64,000 bases of DNA from an uncultured archaeon (GTDB lineage Archaea > Thermoproteota > Bathyarchaeia > TCS64), in NCBI GenBank assembly GCA_938048735.1, contig CALIUM010000007.1, positions 62,001 through 126,000 of the forward strand, given 5' to 3'. The notes beneath the pieces are model-generated. The model worked only from the letters and a program-made list of their open reading frames with translations. It did no database searches and was not told the origin of the DNA. How positions within the stretch are numbered: the first letter of the stretch is position 1; the number at the start of each line of letters is the position of its first letter. A program made the translations under genes and the position numbers. This document shows positions 35,717-44,600 of the stretch, in pieces.

Positions 35717-36018
35717 TATAAAAAGATTAGCTGAAAGAAAAAGTACAGATCATCACATAATATACATAATATATGATTCGAACTCGGCATCTTATATAAC
35801 TCTTTAAATGAGGTTGAAAACGTAAATTTATAGATAGAATGAAAGGGCACATTCATACTTATAAGTCTTCAGAACTTTAATTCTGCCTATTAGCCTTCCT
35901 TCCATGCGATAAATTTATGGATAAGGGGTTATCCATATAGATTCTATCTAGGTTTGATGAGGGAATCCTCGATGCTAGGGGACAGGGAAATATAGGGCTT
36001 CATCGTCTCTAGCTATCG
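35717..36018. other. AT-rich divergent promoter region
   Basis: About 300 bases between the divergent CoA-transferase and LigD-phosphoesterase genes. It holds the CoA-transferase TATA box near 35720, a perfect 22-base inverted repeat at 35916 and an AAATATAGGG box near 35991 for the plus-strand gene. No gene or RNA is recognised. Confidence 0.5.
35916..35937. repeat. Perfect inverted repeat upstream of the LigD-phosphoesterase gene
   Basis: TATGGATAA-GGGG-TTATCCATA: nine-base perfect arms around a four-base centre, about 80 bases before the ATG at 36019. The geometry (arms of 9-10 with four-base centre) is like the TFB palindrome though the sequence differs. It may be an operator or a hairpin. 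Confidence 0.5.
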
Positions 36019-36402
36019 ATGGTTGAGACAGGCCGCCAGAGATTTGTGGTTCATGAGCATCATGCCACTCACCTCCACTGGGACTTCAGGTTAGAGTTGG
36101 ACGGGGTCCTTAAGAGCTGGGCGGTTCCCAAGGAGCCTCCTACCCAGCCGGGGGTTAGGAGGCTGGCCGTGGAGGTTGAGGATCACCCCTTGAGCTACAT
36201 AGACTTCCAAGGGGTTATCCCTGAGGGGATGTATGGAGCGGGGACCGTGAAGATCTGGGATAAAGGAGTATACATCTTAGAGAGCAGGAAGCCTGACAAG
36301 CTCGTATTCGAGCTCCAGGGGGAGAGGATGAGGGGGCGCTACACCCTACTAAGATTCACGGATAAGCCTCAGAACTGGCTCCTATTCAAGGCGAAAGGCT
36401 GA
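36019..36402 (+). CDS. Stand-alone LigD-type 3'-phosphoesterase
   Basis: A 127-residue protein equal to the phosphoesterase domain of bacterial LigD, which trims 3'-phosphates and ribonucleotides from DNA ends. Core motifs: FVVHEHHATHLHWDFRLE (metal-binding histidines and aspartate), WAVPKEPP, VEVEDHPLSYIDFQG, GMYGAGTVKIWDKG and the ending NWLLFKAKG. Archaea such as Korarchaeum have the domain alone, as here. No ligase or Ku gene is visible nearby. A TATA-like box near 35991 gives a leaderless start. Confidence 0.93.
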   Translation: MVETGRQRFVVHEHHATHLHWDFRLELDGVLKSWAVPKEPPTQPGVRRLAVEVEDHPLSYIDFQGVIPEGMYGAGTVKIWDKGVYILESRKPDKLVFELQGERMRGRYTLLRFTDKPQNWLLFKAKG

Positions 36403-36490
36403 GGGTTTGGAGGCTCAAGGATAGCGTAAGTGCCTATGAAAGCCGATTAATGTTAAATATACTTCTGAAGAGATCTTAGTAACGGTTCTT

Positions 36491-37456
36491 ATGCTGAGGG
36501 AGACGGCTAGGATTCTGGCTGAGGCTGGTCTCCCCCTAGGAGATGCCTACGATCTGCCGACCTCCCCCCTCACCTTCCCCGATGGGGCCAACTATAGGAT
36601 AGAGATATCGGGAATCGAGCGCCTATCGGTTCTCCATGCCCTTGTGGAAGAGATGGATAGGAGGGATGTCCCAGTTCATAGGGTCATATCCACAGTAATG
36701 GGGGCCACCATCCTGAGCGACGGGGAGCTGGAGGAGTTCGCTGAGGTTGCAAGAGAGGCGGGGCTTGAGGTGATCCTCACACCTGGGCCGAGGGCCCTCT
36801 GGGACATCGGGAGGCAGGCCGCGACCCCTGAGGGCTCCCTCAGTGGTGTCAGATACAGGGGGATGAAGGGGCTGATAGAGGTTGTTGAGGAGATCCTCCA
36901 CCTCATCGATCTAGGCTTCAGGGGCTTCCTAATCACCTGCGAGGGAGGCCTATGGGCCCTGAACGAGCTTAGAAGGTCAGGATACATCCCAAGAGATGTC
37001 GTCTTCAAGGCCTCAATATTCATGGGCCACGCGAATCCAGCTGGGGCCAAGGTCCTAGAGATGCTTGGAGCCGACACATTCAACCCGGTCGCCGACCTGA
37101 CCCTACCCCAGCTTGCGGCCTTAAGGAAGGCTGTTAGGATACCCATAGACATCCATGTATCCATATTCGATTCTTGGGGTGGTTTTAACAGGATTTATGA
37201 GACTCCTGAGATGGCTAGGGTGTGCTCCCCCTGCTACTTCAAGATAGAGCCCGGCCCAAGCGTCTCAGCTCTATACAAGCCATGGGGAAGCGGTCTAGAG
37301 AGGCTGGCGAAGGAGAAGGTAACATACGCAGAACGAATTATCCGACTGGTGGAGGAGAACTGGCCGGAAGGGAAGATCTCAAAGGTTGGAGCAACCGACC
37401 TAGCTATACCAAAGATAGGAAGTAGAAAAACAAAAGCCAATAATTTTACTACATAA
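36491..37456 (+). CDS. TIM-barrel protein of the U32 peptidase-like family
   Basis: A 321-residue protein that matches proteins usually annotated as U32 family peptidases of about 320 residues: PLGDAYDLPTSPLTFPDGANY, GPRALWDIGRQA, VFKASIFMGHANPAGAKVLE, LGADTFNPVADLTLPQLAAL and IPIDIHVSIFDSWGGF. Repeated strand-helix units suggest a TIM barrel. Whether it is a peptidase is unproven; related U32 proteins act in RNA or quinone hydroxylation with iron-sulfur clusters. Two nearby cysteines (RVCSPCYF) could bind metal. The last 15 residues are AT-biased. Confidence 0.75.
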   Translation: MLRETARILAEAGLPLGDAYDLPTSPLTFPDGANYRIEISGIERLSVLHALVEEMDRRDVPVHRVISTVMGATILSDGELEEFAEVAREAGLEVILTPGPRALWDIGRQAATPEGSLSGVRYRGMKGLIEVVEEILHLIDLGFRGFLITCEGGLWALNELRRSGYIPRDVVFKASIFMGHANPAGAKVLEMLGADTFNPVADLTLPQLAALRKAVRIPIDIHVSIFDSWGGFNRIYETPEMARVCSPCYFKIEPGPSVSALYKPWGSGLERLAKEKVTYAERIIRLVEENWPEGKISKVGATDLAIPKIGSRKTKANNFTT

Positions 37457-37598
37457 AAGTAACATAAAAATTTTACTAGATATAGCTAGATCTAGAGCTT
37501 TCAAAAAGTAAAATAAAACTCTTTCTATTAAATCTCGTAAAATTCTATGGAAGTTTATTAGATAAATTTATATAAACTCAGTTCGAGAAAATGGTTCA

Positions 37599-38246
37599 TT
37601 ATAATTGGAAGAACTCCTCTATTTCACTTCCCAAAATTAGTTTTATGCCATATTCTACAGTCATTCTTGTTAGGATTTCAGATGCTTCTGGAGTGGCTCT
37701 GGCTACAGATAGAACGATGAGAATGGGTTTTCTTCCATATTTCTTCTCAACTATCTCAGCACGTTTGATAAGTTTTTCAACATCTTTTTTAGCCTCTTCT
37801 GCTGTTCTAATACTTACTGTGGCTTCACCAACTACAAGAGGGTCCTCACAGAACATATTTATCTCAACAACCTCCCCATCATGAACCAGATATTTCTTCT
37901 CAACAACAGCTCCTGAGTAACCTGTCTCCTCAAGCATTAACTCCAAGAAGGATGCAGAGTGTTCCTCAAATGTAACTCCAAGTGCCAATCTTAGATCCCT
38001 AAATCCAGAAACCATATATTTCTTCATCTTCTCTTGTTCAATCCTGAGAGATTTGACTTCTTCCCAGAGTTTTTCCTGTCCCTCTCTTAGGCTTTTGACT
38101 TCTTCCCAGAGTTTTTCCTGTCTCTTCTCATGCCCATCCATCCTTTGAAGGATCTCTGAAAGTCCTAGGTAACCTGCCACGGTATATCGAAACTCTGGGT
38201 CCTTCTCTAGGAGCTCTATAAAATCGCGTTTGAGCTTTTCAGTCAT
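37599..38246 (-). CDS. DUF3782-like protein: coiled coil plus PD-(D/E)XK-like domain
   Basis: A 215-residue protein from ATG 38246, with TTTAAATATT about 30 bases upstream. The N-terminal part is a coiled coil containing two copies of a 14-residue unit (EKLWEEVKSLR). The C-terminal part (EINMFCEDPLVVGEATVSI, then KKDVEKLIKRAEIVEKKYG and KPILIVLSVA) looks like a restriction-nuclease fold with D and E in the usual strands. The family is expanded in thermophilic archaea. The gene is clearly more AT-rich than its neighbours and sits in an AT-rich island, suggesting a mobile or acquired gene. Function unknown. Confidence 0.75.
   Translation of the reverse strand: MTEKLKRDFIELLEKDPEFRYTVAGYLGLSEILQRMDGHEKRQEKLWEEVKSLREGQEKLWEEVKSLRIEQEKMKKYMVSGFRDLRLALGVTFEEHSASFLELMLEETGYSGAVVEKKYLVHDGEVVEINMFCEDPLVVGEATVSIRTAEEAKKDVEKLIKRAEIVEKKYGRKPILIVLSVARATPEASEILTRMTVEYGIKLILGSEIEEFFQL
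38052..38122. repeat. 29-bp direct repeat, 42-bp period, inside the DUF3782-like gene
   Basis: TTTGACTTCTTCCCAGAGTT and the next nine bases recur exactly at 38052-38080 and 38094-38122. The 42-base period equals 14 codons and encodes the repeated coiled-coil unit EKLWEEVKSLR. Exact DNA identity points to a recent duplication or slippage. Confidence 0.8.
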
Positions 38247-38399
38247 ATTTCCGTCCTTAAATCGAATCACTAATATTTAAAGATTTAGAATAATTTTTAT
38301 TAGAATCCTTTATTCTTTATATTAAGAACATGATAGAGAATAATCATTAATTAAATATTTTCATTCAGCTAACATAAAAAGAGACTTTTCCTTTCTTCT

Positions 38400-38972
38400 T
38401 TATTTATTATCTGGGTCAGATTTGTTATTATTTCTATCCTTATTCCTCTCAATAACTTCTTTTAAGAGTTCCTTGGGGAGGCCTCTCACCTCTATTCTGA
38501 GGAACCTATTCAGCCTCGAGGGGTCGAAGCCTTCTCTCTGGTACTCTAAAGCCTGCATGAACATCTCAAGCTTATCCGCCTGTGCCACCATCTCGGCCTC
38601 AGGTGAGACTACGCATCGGAACTCCCTCCATAATGAGCTGTACCTCACTGAGAGGGGCTCAGGAAGGGGGGATAGGAGCCTATTCATAGCTTCATCCTCT
38701 TCTAGGATATGGGTTTGGCCCTTCCCCCCTTTCTCCTCTGGGGTGAGGTCTCCCACCTCTGCTTCTGCCAGATCGTGGAGGAGGGCCATCCTGACGGCCT
38801 TCTCGGCGTCGAGGCCTTGGAGGTCGGCGAGTATCATCGCTAAAAGGGCTGTTCTGTAGCTGTGTTCCGCCACAGACTCGGGCTCTTGGATCCCCGCCTC
38901 AACCCATCCTGCTCTCCTGATCCTCTTCAGTTTTCCCGCGGCTTTGAGGAGATCCAGAACACCTTTCCACAT
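38400..38972 (-). CDS. HD-domain phosphohydrolase (YfbR/HDDC2-like)
   Basis: A 190-residue HD-superfamily protein. Metal ligands are in VAEHSYRTALLAM, the HD pair LLHDLAEAEVGD and the later aspartate in MVAQADKLEMFMQALEY. This layout matches YfbR/HDDC2-type 5'-deoxynucleotidases, which act on nucleoside monophosphates. The C terminus is polar and AT-biased (NKDRNNNKSDPDNK). It lies 16 bases after the DUF362 gene on the same strand, so the two may be co-transcribed. Confidence 0.88.
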   Translation of the reverse strand: MWKGVLDLLKAAGKLKRIRRAGWVEAGIQEPESVAEHSYRTALLAMILADLQGLDAEKAVRMALLHDLAEAEVGDLTPEEKGGKGQTHILEEDEAMNRLLSPLPEPLSVRYSSLWREFRCVVSPEAEMVAQADKLEMFMQALEYQREGFDPSRLNRFLRIEVRGLPKELLKEVIERNKDRNNNKSDPDNK

Positions 38973-38988
38973 GGGTCTATTCCCAGTT

Positions 38989-40140
38989 TTAGATGTTGCA
39001 TAGCTCCCTTATGGCCTCTATCATCTTGTCATTGTTCGGCGGGCATCCCACCACATAACGCCCCTTTTCCTTAAGCCCCTTGAGGCATGTGCCCATTATC
39101 AGAGGGGTCTGCCTCAGCCCTTCAGGGAGTTCGGCCTTTGGCCCCACAACTATCAACAGGTCTTGAACCTTGTTCAGGAGGCCCATCCTCCCTAGGTCGT
39201 GGAAGACGCTTCTTATCGACCCCCTGCAGGCGCTGCATGCCCCTCCCTCGATGACCGTGACCCCCTCCTGGGGCGCGAGGTCCATCGGTGGCCTCTTGAA
39301 GCTCCTTGCAACGGAGTTGATGCTCTCACCTAGAGTCGTGATCCCCTCTCCTTTGAGGTCTAGGAGCCCCTGCCCCGAGGCCAGCTTGAGATACTCAACC
39401 TCCTCTGGGGAGAATCCCATGATCCTCGCCCCTACCCAGTCTAGGGCGTAGACGTCGTCTCCGGCCATTATCAGGTCCATCTCGAAGATGTCGCCCAGGG
39501 ATGGGCCTAACCCCTCCATGGCGTGGATGGCGTCGACGACCGTCAAGTCCACTGGGACCGCCTTATTGAGGTCCACGATGGCTCTGGCCAGCCCAACCCT
39601 GTGGAATAGGCGTTTCCAGGGTTTTGGGATCACCCCCTTCATGTTCTTCATCCCCAGGGTCATGAGCATCTGATCATGGGTCTTCATAACTGGGACATTC
39701 ACCTTAACATCGGCGTTGTAGAAACTCTTAGAGACCTTTATTCTATCAAGCACGAGGGGGTTTGGAACCTCCACCTCGACCAGCTGGTCCTCATCCACAT
39801 CCACTATTCCAGCTCCGACCCTCTCGGCCATCTCTTCAACTCCGCTCAGCTTGAATGCCTCTGGCGTGGGCGAGCCGTACCCGGCCCCCTCGACTATGAG
39901 GACCTCCCCGGCGCCGGCCTCATATGCCATCTTGACCAAGGCCTCAAGGACCCTTGGATCTGTGGTCACACCCATGCCCGAATGCCTCCCCGTGACTATA
40001 TTGGGCTTAAGAGCGACCCTCTCCCCAGAGCCCACGAAGCGGCTCATCCCACCCAATAACCCTACGGCCTTCTTAACCATCCCTTGGATCTCTTCAAAAC
40101 TCGGCCCCTTCGGCCCCTTGACTATCGACACCTTCGCCAT
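38989..40140 (-). CDS. DUF362 family protein
   Basis: A 383-residue protein of the DUF362 family, recognised from ERVALKPNIVTGR, EAGAGEVLIVEGAG, VNVPVMKTHDQMLMTLGMKNMKGV and AGDDVYALDWVGARIMGF. Members often occur with iron-sulfur proteins; this one lacks ferredoxin motifs but has three C-terminal cysteine positions (GGACSACRGS, LCNI) and GTCLKG that could bind metal. The biochemical role is unknown. Starts at ATG 40140 and precedes the HD hydrolase gene. Confidence 0.85.
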   Translation of the reverse strand: MAKVSIVKGPKGPSFEEIQGMVKKAVGLLGGMSRFVGSGERVALKPNIVTGRHSGMGVTTDPRVLEALVKMAYEAGAGEVLIVEGAGYGSPTPEAFKLSGVEEMAERVGAGIVDVDEDQLVEVEVPNPLVLDRIKVSKSFYNADVKVNVPVMKTHDQMLMTLGMKNMKGVIPKPWKRLFHRVGLARAIVDLNKAVPVDLTVVDAIHAMEGLGPSLGDIFEMDLIMAGDDVYALDWVGARIMGFSPEEVEYLKLASGQGLLDLKGEGITTLGESINSVARSFKRPPMDLAPQEGVTVIEGGACSACRGSIRSVFHDLGRMGLLNKVQDLLIVVGPKAELPEGLRQTPLIMGTCLKGLKEKGRYVVGCPPNNDKMIEAIRELCNI

Positions 40141-40224
40141 CGCATCTCCGTATTCACCATGGGAATCTAAGGTTTTCTCACGGGGAAGGGTTAAATTCAG
40201 AGGTTTACTAGGACTCAGGGGATT

Positions 40225-40653
40225 ATGGGGGGCAAGGGAGAGGTCATCTTCATCGGAACAGTTAAGTCGGCCGGGGAGGTCTCAACAATCCAGATATTCG
40301 AGGAGTTCTGTAAGGGCCTCCTCGGCATAGAGGAGTACTCGCACCTGATCGTGCTCTACTGGCTCCATCTGAGGGACGACGAGCTGAACAGGAGAACCCT
40401 GAGGGTGGTGCCCCGGAGGCATAAGGGGGCCCCCCTGACCGGCGTATTCGCCTGCCGCAGCCCCTCGAGGCCCAACCCAATAGGTTTGACGGTTGTTAGG
40501 TTAGAATCGGTGGAGGGATGCCTTTTGAGGGTCGTAGGCCTAGACGCAGTGGAGGGAACCCCCATCATAGATATCAAGCCATACTCCCCGAGGGCCGACT
40601 CCGTGCCGGATGCGAAGACCCCTGAGTGGACCTTGAGGGGCCCTCCAACCTAG
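40225..40653 (+). CDS. trmO: tRNA methyltransferase TrmO (TsaA/YaeB family)
   Basis: A 142-residue protein of the UPF0066/TrmO beta-barrel family, whose members methylate N6 of t6A at position 37 of some tRNAs using SAM. Family motifs: EVIFIGTVKS, YSHLIVLYWLH, GVFACRSPSRPNPIGLTVVRL, LDAVEGTPIIDIKPYSP. The archaeal version lacks the C-terminal domain of E. coli TrmO, consistent with the length. Divergent from DUF362 gene. Confidence 0.9.
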   Translation: MGGKGEVIFIGTVKSAGEVSTIQIFEEFCKGLLGIEEYSHLIVLYWLHLRDDELNRRTLRVVPRRHKGAPLTGVFACRSPSRPNPIGLTVVRLESVEGCLLRVVGLDAVEGTPIIDIKPYSPRADSVPDAKTPEWTLRGPPT

Positions 40654-40772
40654 AGGTTAAACTGGCGGTAATGTGTATTGGAAACTGGAATCTGTCATGG
40701 ATCCCTTGGGATATCCCGATAAGTTTAAAATTCTACATAGGATATCATAATTTTAAATGGCGGTGTTGAGAA

Positions 40773-41555
40773 GTGAAATTGGATGCTAGGAAGGTTGCCC
40801 TGATAAGCATCTTCGCGGCCCTCCAGGTTATTCTCTCCCGGCTGCCTGGGATACCCGTCATAGGATTATCATCGGGTAGGATTGAGCCTACGATTCTCCT
40901 TATGCCTGTTATTGGGATGCTCCTAGGTCCCTGGATCGGGGGCCTAGCCGTCTTTTTAGGGAACTTTATAGCCTGGCTCATTCCAAGCACAACCTTCTTC
41001 GGATTGCTCATGCTCCCCACCGGTCCGATAGGGGCAGTGGCCTCAGGGGCCCTTGTGAGCAGGGGTAGAAGATCGGGCTGGAAGATAACCGCCTCCATCC
41101 TCCTACTGCTTACCCTCCTCTGGTACATCTCCATACCAGGTTTCATAGTCCCATATTACCCAGCCCTACACCTTACTGCATTGATCCTGGTCTTGGTCCT
41201 TAGGGGAAGAGTGGCTGAGCTGGTGGAGAGTGATGATAAGAGGAAGATGGCTTCGGGAGCCTTCGTGACAAGCCTCTGCGGGATTATGGCGAACCACATG
41301 GTCGGAAACTTGATATTCATATCCTCAGTCGGCTGGTTCGTCCAGCTGAAGGGTATAAGGGATGCGATCGTGGCCATGGGCTTCTCCTGGCTGAAGTCGG
41401 GTCTACCGAAAGAGGATCCAACAGGTCTTGGAGCCCTATTCGCCCTGACCTTCCCCATCTACATAGTTGAGAGAATCCTGATGACCCTCATAGCCGTCCC
41501 CATCACCGTCGGAATAATCTACACACTTAGGCGAGGGGGCCTCACTAAGATCTAA
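40773..41555 (+). CDS. ECF transporter S-component-like membrane protein
   Basis: A 260-residue membrane protein with about six helices. Its N-terminal pattern VALISIFAALQVILSRLPGI and LLMPVIGMLLGPWIGGLAVFLGN resembles substrate-binding S components of energy-coupling factor (vitamin or metal) transporters. No ATPase or T component is close by, so it would share an ECF module encoded elsewhere. Starts at GTG 40773, with TTTAAA boxes shortly upstream. The substrate is unknown. Confidence 0.7.
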   Translation: MKLDARKVALISIFAALQVILSRLPGIPVIGLSSGRIEPTILLMPVIGMLLGPWIGGLAVFLGNFIAWLIPSTTFFGLLMLPTGPIGAVASGALVSRGRRSGWKITASILLLLTLLWYISIPGFIVPYYPALHLTALILVLVLRGRVAELVESDDKRKMASGAFVTSLCGIMANHMVGNLIFISSVGWFVQLKGIRDAIVAMGFSWLKSGLPKEDPTGLGALFALTFPIYIVERILMTLIAVPITVGIIYTLRRGGLTKI

Positions 41556-41761
41556 CTCTAACAATATACCTGAACTCCAGCAAGGCAAACATAGATGAAT
41601 TTCAAAACCCTTTTAAAGGTAAAGATACTCAATATAACTTAAGCTTTACTGGCGTTGTGAAGCGAGCATATAGATCCATGCTTGAAATCAGCTCACTTTG
41701 CAACTTGGTAGAGTTCTGCTCCTAAGCCGGAGCTCGAAAAAAGAATAGGTGGTGAAAGGGA

Positions 41762-42052
41762 GTGAAATTCATAGGGTTTTGGGAGTACGACGCCGAAGAC
41801 GTTATGAAGGTTATCGAGAAGTTCAGACAGATGAACGCCGAGAGGGATGAGGGGGCTGAGAGGTTTGCTAAGACGATCTTCGGGCCATTCCACATCTCAG
41901 GAGAGCATAGGGGCTTCACAGTTTTTGAGACCGATGATCCAGACAAACTTGCAAGCATTTCAATATTCTATACGCCTGAAATGAGGTGGAACTTCCTTCT
42001 AATAAATGACTCTTCCAAACTCACAGAGCTCTACTTAAAGATGAAGAAATAG
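41762..42052 (+). CDS. Small DUF3303-like protein
   Basis: A 96-residue protein (KFIGFWEYDAEDVMKVIEKF, then FGPFHISGEHRGFTVFETDD and the strand KLASISIFYTPEMRW). It fits the ferredoxin-like DUF3303/GYD-type small proteins. Function unknown. Starts at GTG 41762 after a GGTGAAAGGGAG Shine-Dalgarno. The nearest TATA-like element (AATATAACTT near 41634) would give a leader of roughly 100 bases, longer than usual in this window. Confidence 0.7.
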   Translation: MKFIGFWEYDAEDVMKVIEKFRQMNAERDEGAERFAKTIFGPFHISGEHRGFTVFETDDPDKLASISIFYTPEMRWNFLLINDSSKLTELYLKMKK

Positions 42053-42121
42053 CTTAAAACTCTCTCTCAAACAATACTTCCCTTTATTTTTTAAAAATAA
42101 TATTTGATAACTTATTTTATT

Positions 42122-42796
42122 TTAGAGATATTTGCTGAAGATTTTTTCAACCGTCTCAATTAAATTACTTACTATAAAATCAGGCTTAGAAATTCCTTCT
42201 AGGGAACATAATCCTTTTCTATCTAGGAGTATCGCTTTCATTCCGAGTTTTTTAGGCAACTCTATATCCATTTAATTTCATCTCCAACTATTACGGCTTG
42301 TTGAGGCATAATATTTGTGTCTCAAGGGTTTTCAAGTAGATTTTTTGATTTGATTTTTCACAATGAAATGTATATGAATCAACTATAAGATCTATTTTTC
42401 TTCTAACTGGCTTTAGGGCATATATATATTTAAATTTGGCTATGCTTGTTACCACAGCCGTTTTGAGATTTCTCTTTTTGACTCTTGATAATGCTTCTTT
42501 CACATCTGTATAAATTTTCCAACGGGCCTTTTTATAAAGATCCGCGAGCTCCAATAATGTTTTGGTATCTACCTTAACCTCCAATCTTTCTAAAACCCTC
42601 CTCAGGAAGGTTTCCATACTCTATACCCATACCTAGGGTAATCTATGAGGCTAACAAACCTCAATGAGGCCTCTAATGGCTGGATATAAACCTCATAGCC
42701 ACGCCTCAACAAGAACTCGGAGGCCACCCCATGGGGAGTCTCCTCCATGTAAGCTAGGGTCCCATTAAGGTCGAATAGGATGGCCTTAACAGTCAA
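42122..42796 (-). pseudogene. HAD-superfamily hydrolase broken by three single-base losses
   Basis: Minus-strand segments rebuild one HAD phosphatase. Segment 1 (start 42796): VKAILFDLNGTLAYMEE to YGYRVWK. A missing A near 42614 moves to TFLRRVLERLE and TAVVTSIAKFKY (motif II) and EKSNQKIYLKTLE (motif III lysine). A missing base near 42313 moves to MPQQAVIVGDEIKW, and a missing G near 42270 to DIELPKKLGMKAILLDRKG, ending EKIFSKYL at TAA 42122-42124; this restores motif IV GDEIKWDIE. Motif I has DLNGT, not DxDGT. The track's two ORFs (42291-42617, 42602-42796) are fragments. The later half is AT-rich. Either a decayed gene or sequencing errors in short runs. Confidence 0.88.
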
Positions 42797-42970
42797 TTAA
42801 CCCCCACCTGGGGCGATCACCTATACTCTGAAGAGCTTAACGCTTATAGAAAAAAAATGGTTCGATGTCTAAGTTTAATGGAATGGTGGGTTTATGAGTT
42901 GGGGATCAAAATTTAACTTTCATGTTGATATAATAGGTATGAATTAGAGCTTAATGGCGGGGCAGGCTCT

Positions 42971-43447
42971 ATGGTTGAACGTCTCTATCCATATGTGATC
43001 TTTCTTCCCAGGGAGAGAAAGAGGAGGGTTCTTAAGGCTGTTTTCGGCTCAGAGGTCCCGGTGGAGATCCTCAGATTCGCGATGAGAAAGGGGATCTTCG
43101 AGAAGATATACCAGAAAGATTTGATATCTACCCTCAACTACTCGAATAAGACGATCATCGATCATCTAAAGGCATTAACTGAACTCACCATCTTGGATGA
43201 GCATATCGAGAAGTCCGAGAGCTCAGGTAGGATCGTCTGGGTCAAGTATTATACCTTAACGGATCTCGGCAGATGGTTCGCCCTCCTCCTCGTCGAGGAG
43301 GAGTCCCTCTCGGATATGGAGAAGAGGGAGATAATCATGAACGCTTTTCGATCCTACACTAGGTGGGTTCTGGAGCTCTCCAAAAGGCTGGGTGTGGGGA
43401 GAGAGGAGCTCTTCAGAATCCTCGACGAGGAGGTTGGAATGGTTTAG
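42971..43447 (+). CDS. Winged-helix transcriptional regulator
   Basis: A 158-residue protein with a helix-turn-helix core: VEILRFAMRKGIFEKIYQKDL, TLNYSNKTIIDHLKALTEL, and a wing GRIVWVKYYTLTDLGRWFA. The C-terminal helices (KREIIMNAFRSYTRWVLELS) probably dimerise. It resembles archaeal single-domain winged helices near ArsR/MarR families. Target unknown. Starts at ATG 42971. Confidence 0.78.
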   Translation: MVERLYPYVIFLPRERKRRVLKAVFGSEVPVEILRFAMRKGIFEKIYQKDLISTLNYSNKTIIDHLKALTELTILDEHIEKSESSGRIVWVKYYTLTDLGRWFALLLVEEESLSDMEKREIIMNAFRSYTRWVLELSKRLGVGREELFRILDEEVGMV

Positions 43448-43580
43448 GGGCCTTTCTGAAGGTTCAATCTCTGCACTATTTCGTCGATTAAGCCTTATGG
43501 AAAGTAGGCTGGAGGCTGCAGCTTTATAGAGATTTTAAAAATGCTTTTATTTTCGGTTCTAGCTAAGTTCTAGGTCTAAT

Positions 43581-44600
43581 GTGTCCTCCCTATCCCTATC
43601 CGAGAGTCTGGTGGAGCCTAGGCGTGTGAGGATCTTGGCCCTCTTCTCAGGGGGGCTTGACAGCACCCTAGCGGTTATGATAGCCCAGAGGCTTGGGTTT
43701 GACGTGGAGGCTGTCCATTTCACGACGCCATTCTGTGTCTGCGACAAGTGCAGGGTGGAGGAGATGGGGAGGAGGCTTGGGTTGAGGATTCACCATGTAT
43801 TCCTGGGGGAGGAGTTCCTGGATCTCCTGATGGATCCCCCTCACGGATATGGGAGCCAGATGAACATCTGCATAGACTGCAGGATCCTCATGTTCAAGAA
43901 GGCTAAGGAGCTCGCGGAGAGGATCGGTGCAGAGTACCTCGTGACCGGCGAGGTTCTCGATGAGCGTCCATTCTCCCAGCGATCCTCAGTGATGGGCCTC
44001 ATAGAGAGGGAGGCCGGCCTAGAGGGGAAGGTGCTTAGGCCCCTCTCAGGCAGGCTTCTATGGGAGACAGAGCTTGAGAGGAGAGGCTTGGTGAGGAGGG
44101 AGGATCTATACGCGATCCGGGGGAGGAGTAGAGCCCTCCAGATCAAGCTCGCGGAGGAGTTCGGCCTTGAGGATTATCCCTCCCCCTCGGGGGGATGCCT
44201 CCTCACCGATCCCCAGTTCTCAAAGAGGCTGAGGGACTATTTATCTCATGAGGGGAGGCTGAAGTTGGAGGACGCTGTGCTTCTTAGGTTTGGTAGGCAC
44301 TTCAGGGTTGGGTCGGCGAGGGTCATAGTGGGGAGGAATGAGGAGGAGAATAGGGTTCTTGAGGCTATCGCTGAGGGGAGGGGTATAACTAGGATGAGGG
44401 CCTTGGGTTATATGGGGCCCATAACCCTGGTCATCGGAGAGGCCGGGGAGGATACATTATCTATGGCTGCGGGCATAACCGCGAGGTACTCTGATGCTCC
44501 CAAGGATGTTCAGGTTGAGGTCCTGATCCTAGAGGGCGTTGAGAGGAGGATGACCGTAAAGGCGGTTGGGGATGAGGAGCTGTCCTCGTTCAGAATTTAG
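43581..44600 (+). CDS. PP-loop ATPase, tRNA thiolation/ThiI-like
   Basis: A 339-residue PP-loop (adenylating) enzyme. The SGGLDST loop is at about 25-31; CVCDKCRVEEMGRRLG, NICIDCRILMF and SGGCLLTDPQ supply cysteines that may hold sulfur or a cluster; LVTGEVLDERPFSQ is typical of MnmA/ThiI-like proteins. The C-terminal 100 residues are an extra domain (LLRFGRHFRVGSARVIVGRN). Likely a tRNA 2- or 4-thiouridine-type sulfurtransferase or relative; exact substrate unknown. Starts at GTG 43581 and overlaps the convergent cinA by four bases. Confidence 0.85.
   Translation: MSSLSLSESLVEPRRVRILALFSGGLDSTLAVMIAQRLGFDVEAVHFTTPFCVCDKCRVEEMGRRLGLRIHHVFLGEEFLDLLMDPPHGYGSQMNICIDCRILMFKKAKELAERIGAEYLVTGEVLDERPFSQRSSVMGLIEREAGLEGKVLRPLSGRLLWETELERRGLVRREDLYAIRGRSRALQIKLAEEFGLEDYPSPSGGCLLTDPQFSKRLRDYLSHEGRLKLEDAVLLRFGRHFRVGSARVIVGRNEEENRVLEAIAEGRGITRMRALGYMGPITLVIGEAGEDTLSMAAGITARYSDAPKDVQVEVLILEGVERRMTVKAVGDEELSSFRI

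Noticed and set aside
41556-41761. Possible tRNA or structured RNA before the DUF3303-like gene
   Set aside because: Short stems such as GCTCC/GGAGC occur, but no tRNA arms or T-loop consensus can be assembled; probably a leader.
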